DNA from: Komarekiella delphini-convector SJRDD-AB1
GTDB lineage: Bacteria > Cyanobacteriota > Cyanobacteriia > Cyanobacteriales > Nostocaceae
Assembly: GCF_014831675.1 (NCBI RefSeq)
Contig: NZ_VJXY01000015.1
Location: 100,752-164,751, forward strand
DNA: 64,000 bases
Direction: 5' to 3'
Position numbers and translations under genes: made by a program. The notes under the pieces were generated by a model. That model searched no databases. It saw only the letters and a program-made list of their open reading frames with translations, and was not told where the DNA came from. Below are positions 1-8,438 of this stretch, in pieces (within the stretch, counting starts at the first letter, position 1; every line of letters begins with the position of its first letter).

Positions 1-254
1 TAATTGCCATCATTTCCATTAATTTCTAGTTCAAAACGTTGAATTGATAGAGTCTGCCAGCGGGTGCAGTCAATCGATTCAAAAATTTCCTCTACTTTCT
101 TGTCGCCACTCACAAAGATTTGAATTTTCCGTAAGACTTCAAATACAGTTGATTTACCTGTCCCGTTACCACCAAGAAAGAGGTTAATCGAGTCAACGTT
201 AAGTTCAAAATTTACCAAACCGCGAAAGTTATCAATATATATTCGCTTTAGCAT
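1..254 (-). CDS. AAA-type ATPase, N-terminal part (runs off the window)
   Basis: The first 84 codons of a minus-strand gene are present; the rest lies outside the window. The start ATG at 252-254 is preceded by a strong AGGAGG at the usual distance. The protein opens MLKRIYIDNFRGL, followed by a Walker A motif GGNGTGKST near residues 28-36. This N-terminal layout (short beta strand, FRG/FKS turn, P-loop) is characteristic of the OLD/RecF/SMC-like AAA ATPases, often annotated as AAA family ATPase or DUF2813-type, which act in DNA repair, plasmid maintenance or phage defence. The C-terminal half, which would separate these subfamilies (for example a Toprim domain in OLD), is not visible, so no specific role can be given. 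Confidence 0.8.
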   Translation of the reverse strand, partial: MLKRIYIDNFRGLVNFELNVDSINLFLGGNGTGKSTVFEVLRKIQIFVSGDKKVEEIFESIDCTRWQTLSIQRFELEINGNDGN

Positions 255-352
255 AGATTTTCATCCTCCTAGTGCAATTTTAAACGTAACAGTTAAATCG
301 CATTTACCCATATCTTTCGTGCCCAGAACTGAAGCTTAGGGCTGATAGCGTA

Positions 353-402
353 AGTCCACTTAAGTGGACTGAAAGCTTTAATTTAGTTTACTTCAGTAAA
401 CT
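353..402. repeat. Pair of adjacent perfect short palindromes
   Basis: AGTCCACTTAAGTGGACT (353-370) is an 18 bp perfect palindrome. It is followed by AGTTTACTTCAGTAAACT (385-402), an 8-2-8 inverted repeat of similar architecture. They lie in the 388 bp gap between the divergent ATPase gene and coaT. The pair resembles dispersed palindromic repeats of Nostocales; a regulatory role is possible but unsupported. Confidence 0.5.
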
Positions 403-579
403 TTAGCTATTAGCCTCAGAATGAATTGTTAGGCAGAAGAACAACGCAGCGAGGAATTTACTAAATATATTTGCCACTAACGTAATTTTTGAAAAACGCT
501 CCAAGAACGCAGAGAAAGATTTAAGTTTGCCTATCTTTGCGCTTCCCTCAGCACCCCTATACATTTCAAAATCATTATA

Positions 580-615
580 AACCTTGACATTAACATTAAT
601 GTCAAGGTTTAGGGT
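580..615 (+). promoter_or_regulatory. MerR/CoaR-type operator-promoter of the metal ATPase gene
   Basis: Positions 580-609 form a perfect inverted repeat with arms AACCTTGACATTAA and TTAATGTCAAGGTT around a 2 bp centre. A -35 box TTGACA (584-589) sits inside the left arm, and a candidate -10 TAGGGT (610-615) follows after a 20 bp spacer. An overlong spacer with the dyad lying between -35 and -10 is the hallmark of promoters activated by MerR-family proteins. It closely matches what is known of the CoaR-controlled coaT promoter of Synechocystis. The gene start is 28 bp further on. No merR-type gene is visible in the window, so the regulator must be elsewhere. Confidence 0.85.
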
Positions 616-642
616 GAGAGAGTCCCTGTTAATTCAACTCTC

Positions 643-2562
643 ATGCTCTATCCCCAGCGTTTCACCCAATTCACCAAAGAACATGCAGACACTTTAGCGG
701 CTATGCTTTGCGGGTTGCTGCTATTTCTCGGATGGTTCGCCTTACATCTTGGCGCTTTGGGATTGGCACTGCTGCTGTTACCTGCTGCTTATGTGATTGG
801 TGGTTACGAAAGTGCGCGTGAGGGACTGACTACTTTATTTAAAGAAAAAGAACTAGATGTAGATTTGCTGATGATTGTGGCGGCTGTTGGTGCTGCTAGC
901 TTGGGCTTATGGCGAAGAGAATACTATTTAATTATTGATGGGGCGATTTTGATTCTCATCTTTGCCATTAGTGGTGCACTAGAAGGCTATGCCATGCGCC
1001 GAACTGAGCGGAGTATTCGCAGTTTGATGAGTCTCACACCAGATACAGCAAGGGTTTTGCGTCAGGAAAGGGAAGAGGAGGTTTCTATCAATCAGCTCAA
1101 GGTTGGTGATGAAATTGTTGTTAAACCCGGAGAGTTAATTCCTACCGATGGAATCATTGTGTCTGGTTACAGCACCATTAATCAAGCTGCGATTACAGGC
1201 GAGTCCTTACCTGTAGAGAAAACTGTAGGTGAGGAAGTATTTGCAGGCACACTCAACGGCTATGGTGCGTTACAAATTAAGGTACACAAACCAGCGGAAA
1301 GTAGTTTGATTCAGCGGGTGATTCGCTTGGTAGAACAGGCGCAGACTGAAGAACCCCCTTCGCAACAGTTTATTGATCGCTTTGAACGGGGATATGCAAA
1401 AGTAATTGTGGTAGCTGGGATATTGCTAGCAGTTTTACCGCCATTTCTTTGGGGTTGGAGTTGGGAAACTACGATTTATCGCGCTTTGACTTTTTTGGTG
1501 GTAGCTTCTCCTTGTGCGCTGATGGCTGCAATTATGCCAACTTTGCTTTCAGGAATTGCCAACGGTGCAAGACAGGGAATTTTATTCAAAAATGGCGCTC
1601 AGTTGGAAAAGATTGGCAAAGTCCGGGCGATCGCTTTTGATAAAACTGGTACTCTAACAACAGGAGAGGTGCAGGTATTCCAGGTAATTCCAGCTAGTGA
1701 ATACACGCACACAGATGTATTGCAAGCAGCAGCAGCGGTGGAATCTGGCTCAGAACATCCCATTGGTAAAGCAATTGTGCAGGCGGCTAGGGATTTGGAT
1801 TGGGTTGGTGCAGTTGAAGTGCAAGCGATACCTGGACAGGGAATTGTCGGAATCGTCAAAGAACAAAAAATGATTGTGGGTAATGCTGCTTTTGTGCAGC
1901 AGTATGTGATTGATTTACCTAAAGAATTGCGGGAAATGGCTCAATCTCTGGAGCAAGAGGGGAAAACTGTCGTTTGGGTAGCACATGGACAAGGGGATGG
2001 GTATCTGGTGATGGGTGCGATCGCCATTGCAGATGAGGTGAGAAAGCAAGCAGCTGCAACTATTACCCGCTTAAAGAAACTGGGAGTTGAGCAAATTGTC
2101 ATGCTAACGGGGGATAATGAGGAAACTGCTCATAGCGTCGCCCAAGAAGTTGGTGTTGATCAGGTATATGCCCAACTCCTGCCAGAAGACAAGCTGGATA
2201 TCATCCGTCGTTTACAGCAACAGTATCAAACTGTCGCTATGGTAGGAGATGGGATCAATGATGCACCAGCTCTTGCTCAAGCATCTGTAGGTATAGCGAT
2301 GGGAAAAGCTGGTAGCGATGTTGCATTGGAAACCGCAGATATAGTACTGATGGCAGACAGGTTAGAGAAAATTGCCGTGGCAATACATTTGGGTAGGCGA
2401 TCGCAAGCCATAGTGAAACAGAATATAGTCGTAGCGTTGGGTTTTATTATGTTGCTTTTGGTGGGCAACTTCTTGGGAAATATCAACTTACCGATCGGCG
2501 TAATTGGGCATGAAGGTTCTACAGTGTTAGTTACTCTTAGTGGACTCAGATTGCTCAAATAA
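643..2562 (+). CDS. coaT: P1B-4 type heavy-metal transporting ATPase (CoaT-like, Co2+ or related metal efflux)
   Basis: A 639-residue inner-membrane P-type ATPase that couples ATP hydrolysis to export of a transition metal. Visible motifs: actuator TGES (185-188), membrane metal-binding SPC (289-291) in place of CPC, phosphorylation loop DKTGT (333-337), HP dipeptide (372-373), GDGINDAP near 533-540, and a C-terminal HEGST (623-627). SPC together with HEG(S/G)T and the lack of an N-terminal CxxC metal-binding domain defines subgroup P1B-4, whose members transport Co2+ and in some bacteria Fe2+ or Zn2+. The MerR-type operator directly upstream supports a cobalt-responsive coaT. Its last 36 bp overlap the convergent kinase gene. 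Substrate is inferred, not proven. Confidence 0.88.
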   Translation: MLYPQRFTQFTKEHADTLAAMLCGLLLFLGWFALHLGALGLALLLLPAAYVIGGYESAREGLTTLFKEKELDVDLLMIVAAVGAASLGLWRREYYLIIDGAILILIFAISGALEGYAMRRTERSIRSLMSLTPDTARVLRQEREEEVSINQLKVGDEIVVKPGELIPTDGIIVSGYSTINQAAITGESLPVEKTVGEEVFAGTLNGYGALQIKVHKPAESSLIQRVIRLVEQAQTEEPPSQQFIDRFERGYAKVIVVAGILLAVLPPFLWGWSWETTIYRALTFLVVASPCALMAAIMPTLLSGIANGARQGILFKNGAQLEKIGKVRAIAFDKTGTLTTGEVQVFQVIPASEYTHTDVLQAAAAVESGSEHPIGKAIVQAARDLDWVGAVEVQAIPGQGIVGIVKEQKMIVGNAAFVQQYVIDLPKELREMAQSLEQEGKTVVWVAHGQGDGYLVMGAIAIADEVRKQAAATITRLKKLGVEQIVMLTGDNEETAHSVAQEVGVDQVYAQLLPEDKLDIIRRLQQQYQTVAMVGDGINDAPALAQASVGIAMGKAGSDVALETADIVLMADRLEKIAVAIHLGRRSQAIVKQNIVVALGFIMLLLVGNFLGNINLPIGVIGHEGSTVLVTLSGLRLLK

Positions 2563-4926
2563 GGGACTCTTTGGCAAAGGTATAAATTCAATTTGTCCTG
2601 TACTGCTATTTCGCACAACTTTGACTAAATGAATATTTTCTTCGGAGCGATCGCCACTTGGTTTAAAAGAAATTACTCCTGTAATTCCAGTTGCTTTAAA
2701 ATTAGTATCAGCCATTGCCCGCTGCACATTTACACGACTGGGTGATGATGTTTTTTCCAAAGCTGCTAGCAATGCACGAGTTGCATCGTAAGATAATGCA
2801 GTATGCCAGTTCTCTGCTTTTCCCCACAATTTATTAATTTGTTTAGGTAATTCTTGATTGAAAAAACTTTTAGAATGCCAAGGTATAGCTACTACTGAGC
2901 CTGCTTCGTTTTCTGCTATTGCCTTGATTAGCTTGTTACTATCCAAACTATCGCCGCCAACTATCAAATATTTATACTTTTTGGCATATTCGATTACTTG
3001 AACTGCTGGATCTGAGGTCAAACCGTCACTTGTAGGAAATAAAACTATAGCATCTGCTTTCTGTTCTCTTACCTGATCGATAGTGGATTCTAAATTATCA
3101 GACAAAGGTATCTCTGCTACTACTTGTCCACCTAATTCCGAAAATCTAGCTTTCATTTGTGCTTGTAGAGATTTACTATAGTTACTACCAGGATTAAAAA
3201 ATATCGCTGCTTTACGTTTATTTTCTTGTTTGAGATAGTCAGCTAAAGTTTTGGCAATGACACGATTACTAGGAACAACACGAAAAAAGCAATTAGGATA
3301 ATTTGATTTACATACCGTTGACAAATCTTCAGATGTCGCTGTAGCAGAAACTAATAACAAGTTTTGTTCTTGATAAACATTGACAGCTTCTATAGTTGTA
3401 TCACTTCTGAAATGACCTATCACAGCTAAAACATCACGTTTCTTTACTAAGTTTTCAGCTATTTTTTGGGAATCTTCAATTTTATTATTGTCACTAACAA
3501 CTAAGATTTTTAAGCCAATTTTTTTAGTTTTATAGTCTTGATTAAATTCATCTTGTGCTTGAGCAACACCACGCAAAATCTGTTTACTTGAGTTGATACT
3601 GTCATTATTGTTATTGCTGATAGGAGCGACAACAGCAATAGTATAAGTTTTAATTTTTTCAACTGCGAGGCGGGCATTATTGAGGTAAATTAAGGTTTCA
3701 GGGTCATGAGATTTTTGCCATGCCTGCTCGAACCAAATAATTGCTTCTTGGTAATTTTCCCGCGCGATCGCCTTTACACCTTTTTCTTTCTCTGGTAATT
3801 TAGTATTAATATTTGGCAAAAGAATCTCTTCACCACAACTCATATAGTCATCTAGTGGGAAACTCCTGAGCCAAATTTTTGAACACCCATCAACTCCATT
3901 TAAATACCAGTAGCCGCTAGGTAATCCGAGTCCAAATAAAATAGCAGCACCAACTACCCAACTTGGGATACGCGGCAAAGTGATCGGATTATTGAGGCGT
4001 TGCAAAATTACCTGCGTATTTTCAGGACGATTTTTCCAGTACGGCTCCATCATTTGGTCGAGTAAATCGAAAAGCAATCGCCATCTAAATTTATCTAACC
4101 AATCCATCCAGGAATTTGAGTTATATGGTACTTTGTCTCGCCAAATTAACTTACCTGTTTGGTGGTCTTCTTCAATATTAAAAGGAGGTTTTCCAGTTAG
4201 TAAATGGACAAAAGTTCGTCCCAAAGCAAAGAAATCTGATTGTGCTACTGCGTTACCTTTCATCTGCTCTGGTGGGGAGTAACCTGGTGTACCAATTATT
4301 GTATTATCTTGATGTTGCTGCAAATAAGTTTGTGCTAAATCCCTGACTGCTCCAAAGTCAATTAACACCAGTTGCCCATCTGGTCTGAGCATGATATTTG
4401 TCGGTTTAATATCGCGGTGAAAATATCCTTGAGCGTGAACTTGAGCTAAAATTTCTACTAGTTGCTTGAAGTAGGCGATCGCTTGCTCTGGTGTTACAGG
4501 TTTATGATTCTGATTCTCTAACCATTGTTGCAAATTTAAACCCTCAATTTTTTCCATCACTAAGCAGTGTAATGGCTCTGGATAATCTGGAAAATTTAAT
4601 TCAAAGTATCCATCTGGATCAACTTGAGGAATTCCTGAATTGTTTAAGCGGCTCAATACCTCGGCTTCTCGCTTAAATAAATTGATGACTTTGTGTTTTT
4701 TTCCTAAATCACTAAACCGAGATAGACTCAACAGTTTGAGAACTTTTTTAATCCCGTTATCTTCTAACTCAAAAGTTCTGGCGAAGCCTCCAATACTCAA
4801 AAGTTTAATAACTCGATATCGATTTTCTATTAATAGATTTGCCCCACAATTACGGCAGAAAACTTTGCCGTTGTCATTCATTGGATCAGCAGGGTTTGTA
4901 CAATTGGGATTTAGGCAATAGCTCAT
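2527..4926 (-). CDS. Membrane Ser/Thr protein kinase fused to a periplasmic amino-acid-binding (PBP type 1) domain
   Basis: A 799-residue receptor-like kinase. A zinc-ribbon-like N-terminus (Cys4, Cys9, Cys24, Cys27) precedes a Hanks-type kinase domain with glycine loop SIGGFA (44-49), HRDIKPTN (170-177), DFG (190-192) and PPE (218-220), so all catalytic residues are present. A single membrane helix lies at about 322-342. The outer part holds a short TPR-like stretch (about 385-420), then from about 425 a Leu/Ile/Val-binding-protein fold (begins YTIAVVAPISNN) as in ABC-transporter receptors. I infer ligand sensing outside the membrane and phosphorylation inside. The gene converges on coaT with a 36 bp overlap of coding ends. 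Ligand and targets are unknown. Confidence 0.88.
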   Translation of the reverse strand: MSYCLNPNCTNPADPMNDNGKVFCRNCGANLLIENRYRVIKLLSIGGFARTFELEDNGIKKVLKLLSLSRFSDLGKKHKVINLFKREAEVLSRLNNSGIPQVDPDGYFELNFPDYPEPLHCLVMEKIEGLNLQQWLENQNHKPVTPEQAIAYFKQLVEILAQVHAQGYFHRDIKPTNIMLRPDGQLVLIDFGAVRDLAQTYLQQHQDNTIIGTPGYSPPEQMKGNAVAQSDFFALGRTFVHLLTGKPPFNIEEDHQTGKLIWRDKVPYNSNSWMDWLDKFRWRLLFDLLDQMMEPYWKNRPENTQVILQRLNNPITLPRIPSWVVGAAILFGLGLPSGYWYLNGVDGCSKIWLRSFPLDDYMSCGEEILLPNINTKLPEKEKGVKAIARENYQEAIIWFEQAWQKSHDPETLIYLNNARLAVEKIKTYTIAVVAPISNNNNDSINSSKQILRGVAQAQDEFNQDYKTKKIGLKILVVSDNNKIEDSQKIAENLVKKRDVLAVIGHFRSDTTIEAVNVYQEQNLLLVSATATSEDLSTVCKSNYPNCFFRVVPSNRVIAKTLADYLKQENKRKAAIFFNPGSNYSKSLQAQMKARFSELGGQVVAEIPLSDNLESTIDQVREQKADAIVLFPTSDGLTSDPAVQVIEYAKKYKYLIVGGDSLDSNKLIKAIAENEAGSVVAIPWHSKSFFNQELPKQINKLWGKAENWHTALSYDATRALLAALEKTSSPSRVNVQRAMADTNFKATGITGVISFKPSGDRSEENIHLVKVVRNSSTGQIEFIPLPKSPLFEQSESTKSN

Positions 4927-5310
4927 ATCTATCAGCCAGATGAGTATTTTAGTGGGGCAATCTGATTAATTCATCTAGCGCAGGCAACATCAACGGACAA
5001 GATACCCGCACTCTCAAGGCGTAAATTTGTTTGCAACTAAATTTACCTTGCACATAACAATTAAATTAGAGTTAAATTTATTATTTTTTAATAGAATTCA
5101 AATATCTTAGTTTATAAAATAATCAGCTTAATTCATCAGGGTTATTATAGAGTAGAGAACAGCCAACAACGAGTACGACTGATTAATAACAATCATAAGA
5201 TCTTCTTTGTTTATTTGTAGCTACATGCTTAGTAATGTATAATAAATTTCGAGAGTTCCGGGCCCTTGTCAAGTCTTAAATTGCTTGCAAGTGCTGCTAA
5301 GGTATGTTGT
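4927..5310. other. Intergenic region upstream of moaD and the kinase gene
   Basis: About 380 bp separate the two divergent starts. The stretch is AT-rich (long TTTATTATTTTTTAAT-type runs near 5080-5120) and should carry both promoters. I see no clear palindrome, hairpin, RNA gene or small ORF with a ribosome-binding site. Confidence 0.5.
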
Positions 5311-5571
5311 ATGTCTAAATCTGCAATCACCATTACCGTCAAATTATTTGCTGCTTATCAAGAAGCCTTTGGGGTTTCAGAACTGATACTGAGAATTCCA
5401 TCTGGTACACCGGTAAGTGCAGTATGCGATCGCCTCATAGCTGAACACCCTGAACTTACCCAATGGCGAGACGTAACCCGCTTTGGGATTAATTTAATAT
5501 TTTCCGAACCAGATACCGAGTTGCAAGATGGCGATGAAGTAGTTTTAATTCCACCCGTCAGCGGCGGTTAA
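5311..5571 (+). CDS. moaD: MoaD/ThiS-family sulfur carrier protein
   Basis: An 86-residue ubiquitin-fold sulfur carrier. The C-terminus PPVSGG ends in the essential Gly-Gly that is adenylated by MoeB-type enzymes and converted to the thiocarboxylate used by molybdopterin synthase (MoaD with MoaE). The length (about 80-90) and the motif ELQDGDEVVLIPPVSGG fit MoaD better than ThiS, which is shorter. I chose ATG 5311 because the upstream in-frame TTG at 5266 adds 15 residues with no family similarity. No other molybdenum cofactor gene is adjacent, so assignment rests on the protein itself; related MoaD-like proteins supply sulfur in other pathways. Confidence 0.8.
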   Translation: MSKSAITITVKLFAAYQEAFGVSELILRIPSGTPVSAVCDRLIAEHPELTQWRDVTRFGINLIFSEPDTELQDGDEVVLIPPVSGG

Positions 5572-5573
5572 GC

Positions 5574-8384
5574 CTATTTCACTTTGGCGCGGAAGCGAAT
5601 AAAGCCGTAAGAGTTAGCTGGCGTACCAGATTGAGATGCTGCGGGTAAATCAGGCAAATCTGGATTCCGGGTAATATTAACCACCACAGCCCCGTTAGTA
5701 TTAGTGCCGCAGTATGATGGTGTGGCTGGATCGTTAGCAGCATAAAAACGTCCGCGATCGCCTGAGTCTTCTATATTGCTAAAGTAAACTGTAGGCGTAT
5801 TAGAACCAATAGCAAAGGCAATACCTTGATTTGCTGTTGTTAAACCGCCATCATTAGGAGTTTTACCATTAAAAGCAGTAGGAATAAAAGCAGTATTAAC
5901 AGGAACTAAATCACAGAATTTAACATTAGTAGAGTTGCTAGGGCCCTTAGAGAGGAAGTAAATAGTGTATTCTAACTCATCCCCTGGCTTGACAGTGCCA
6001 GCATTAATTAATCCTCGCAAGTAGCTAGCAGGCCATTTACTATCATTATCGTCAGCAGCATGGGGTGCTGGTACATAGTTGGTAGCACTAACAGCAACAT
6101 CGCTGCGACCATCCACAATATCATTTAAGTCCTGACTATTAATGCGGGTAATGCGTTTAATTAACAAAAGCTTAGGAGTAGCAGTAACAATATTTAATGC
6201 TGTGAACAAAGTCGGATCATCGTCTGCGGTGTCGTTGGGATTATTACCAGTATTCACATTATCGTTAGCAGTTTGGAAAAAAGAATTGCCGAGGGTAGGT
6301 GGGTTAGTAGTAGCGCCAGCCGAGTCTGCATCTGTGAGCGCTGTGCCAACTGTTCCAGAGGGATTATCGGGTGTGTTAAAGTTAGCACTTGCCTGGTTAC
6401 TAATTGGATTGCCGCCATTGGCATTATTAATTGTGGCAGTGATGGTGAGTGTGATCGTGTCGCCTACACGTAAAGTACCAGAATTAGTAACAGCACCAGA
6501 GCCGTTGTAACTGGAATTGAGCGTGATATTATTCCCCGGAGTACTAGCAGTAATTGCCTTACTTACGAAGGTTAATTGTGCAGGCAAAAAATCGTTAATG
6601 ACAAAGTTGATGGCGTCACTATTGCCAGGATTCAAGTTGGAATAAGTTATCTGATACTGGACAACGTCACCCACGGTAACTGTAGCACTACTATCATTGT
6701 CTGTTAAGAAGCGAATGGATTTGATTCCTCTGACATTTGCTTGCTGGTTTGCGGTAATTACTAAAGGAGTAATTGTTGCTTCACTGGGGAAATATGTCCA
6801 CGTATCTATTCCTTTAAAGTCTCCATAGCCGCTACTAAACTCATGCTCTCCTGTCGCACTATTGACTCCTCTAGCAGCATTTCGCGGGTTAGTAGCTCCT
6901 GTACCATCTAAATTAACTGTTATTGTTCCATTAGCAGTGGTGTAATTGCTGTCATTGTAATAAACTGTGGTCGGCCCAATCTGCTGACCATTTCGATCCA
7001 AAATGTTGGGAAACGCAGCAGGAGGGTTTTCCATTGTGATTTTAAACCCCAGAGGATTATTCTCAGCATCCAACATGGGGAAGTGATATTCGCCCGCCCT
7101 AGTGGTGATTTGAGCTTTGTAAGGTGAATTATTAGCTAGGGGTTGGAGATTGGTTCCATTAGCATCCTTGCCATCCCACTGCACCACATTAAAGCCAGAA
7201 GACAGTGGGTTCTGTAGCACGCGATCGCTACTAGGGTCATATATACCATCATTATTAGTGTCAATAATTATTTGATAACTACCACTAGTAGTAGAATCAA
7301 AACTAAAATAGCCTCCAACCCCAACAGAAGTTTGGTTCCCGCTTCCACCAGTCCCCCCTGTAAATTGGAAATTTGTCGGTTTTGCGGGAACAGGCGGTGT
7401 TGTCGGAATGCCCAAAGCGATAAGCGTTGTAGTGTTGTTGCGCTCAAAAAAAACTAGGTGAGTAACGTTTGTTGTTGTATCAGCAGCATTCGGATTTTGA
7501 ACTTGTACACCACCAAAAAAGCTGAGAGCATTGCTACTAGAACTGGCAGAACGATAAAGTGTAGAACCGTTACTGTCAATATACCCACGGCTATTAGCAA
7601 AAAAGACGAAGCCAAAAGGATCAACTCCATTCATATCGGTTTCGTACCGATACCCATCTTTAGTTTGAATATAAAGCTTAGAGTTGAGTCCCAGATCACT
7701 AGGAGCGCCTAAACCAGCATTTGCCCCCATACTCATAGCAATGAAGTTAGTAAATACCCGCCCTGGTTTGGTTGTGGTGTTGCTACTATCTCTGACTGTG
7801 ATATCCCAAGCAGCTACCGCATAATTTTGGTCGCTATTTATCGGGAAAGGGTCAGTTACTCTTACAGGAGGAGGTTGATTAGTAGCAGCAGGGTTGGGCG
7901 AATGAAACTCAACTGTATAAATACCCGTTTCTGTAGCAGTGAATTTACAGGGGTCATACCCACCTGTATTTGGTAAAGGGCCTGCTGTTTCTTTGGCAAT
8001 GGTGTTAATGAAACCCACGCCAGTAGTGGCATTAACATCACAAGAACCATTTTGACCACCAAAGGGACTTGTATAAACAATATCTTGTGGGTTAGAGAAA
8101 CTACTTGCAACACTAGACCCAAGATTAACAGTTTCTCCTTGTTGAACGTAGACTTGGAATTTCGGTTTCCTGATAATACCGGCAATGTTCGAGTTTGACC
8201 ATTCTAGATAAGGTCTATATCCACCATCGGAGACTAAATCTTTACTGCCCTCAGCCCAGCTAGGCTGTATTCCCTGTCCCAAGATACATAAAAAAAAGGT
8301 TAAGCTACCTAGTAATTGTCCTTGGTAGCTGCTTAAAAATGGATGTTTGATCCTAATATTCATAATCTTTTTGGCATCTGGCAA
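5574..8384 (-). CDS. Large secreted DUF11-repeat surface protein (last gene of the surface operon)
   Basis: A 936-residue exported protein. A signal peptide runs to about residue 45 (cleavage near PSWAEG); an alternative ATG at 8363 would shorten the N-terminus by 7 residues without affecting it. The middle carries a FlgD-like/Ig segment with SGSYQIIIDTNNDGIYDP followed by GFNVVQWDGKDANG. The C-terminal third has two DUF11-type (conserved repeat domain) modules, beginning near SATVTVGDVVQYQITYSN and KPGDELEYTIYFLSKGPS. Low Lys/Arg, rich in Asn, Thr and Gly, typical of extracellular beta-sandwich stalk proteins. It is the fifth gene of a same-strand cluster. Stop codon lies 2 bp from the end of convergent moaD. 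Function unknown; I infer cell-surface or sheath structure. Confidence 0.8.
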   Translation of the reverse strand: MPDAKKIMNIRIKHPFLSSYQGQLLGSLTFFLCILGQGIQPSWAEGSKDLVSDGGYRPYLEWSNSNIAGIIRKPKFQVYVQQGETVNLGSSVASSFSNPQDIVYTSPFGGQNGSCDVNATTGVGFINTIAKETAGPLPNTGGYDPCKFTATETGIYTVEFHSPNPAATNQPPPVRVTDPFPINSDQNYAVAAWDITVRDSSNTTTKPGRVFTNFIAMSMGANAGLGAPSDLGLNSKLYIQTKDGYRYETDMNGVDPFGFVFFANSRGYIDSNGSTLYRSASSSSNALSFFGGVQVQNPNAADTTTNVTHLVFFERNNTTTLIALGIPTTPPVPAKPTNFQFTGGTGGSGNQTSVGVGGYFSFDSTTSGSYQIIIDTNNDGIYDPSSDRVLQNPLSSGFNVVQWDGKDANGTNLQPLANNSPYKAQITTRAGEYHFPMLDAENNPLGFKITMENPPAAFPNILDRNGQQIGPTTVYYNDSNYTTANGTITVNLDGTGATNPRNAARGVNSATGEHEFSSGYGDFKGIDTWTYFPSEATITPLVITANQQANVRGIKSIRFLTDNDSSATVTVGDVVQYQITYSNLNPGNSDAINFVINDFLPAQLTFVSKAITASTPGNNITLNSSYNGSGAVTNSGTLRVGDTITLTITATINNANGGNPISNQASANFNTPDNPSGTVGTALTDADSAGATTNPPTLGNSFFQTANDNVNTGNNPNDTADDDPTLFTALNIVTATPKLLLIKRITRINSQDLNDIVDGRSDVAVSATNYVPAPHAADDNDSKWPASYLRGLINAGTVKPGDELEYTIYFLSKGPSNSTNVKFCDLVPVNTAFIPTAFNGKTPNDGGLTTANQGIAFAIGSNTPTVYFSNIEDSGDRGRFYAANDPATPSYCGTNTNGAVVVNITRNPDLPDLPAASQSGTPANSYGFIRFRAKVK

Positions 8385-8404
8385 CTACTAGTAATAAAAA
8401 GAGT

Positions 8405-8429
8405 AGAGACGTTGCATTGCAACGTCTCT
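8405..8429. repeat. Dispersed palindrome (12-1-12) inside the surface operon
   Basis: Arms AGAGACGTTGCA and TGCAACGTCTCT are perfectly complementary around one base. The element lies in the 54 bp junction between the giant barrel gene and the last DUF11 gene, so its RNA hairpin would form within the polycistronic transcript. Related copies are at 17951-17979, 36022-36050 and 40287-40315. Confidence 0.85.
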
Positions 8430-8438
8430 AAACAACGT

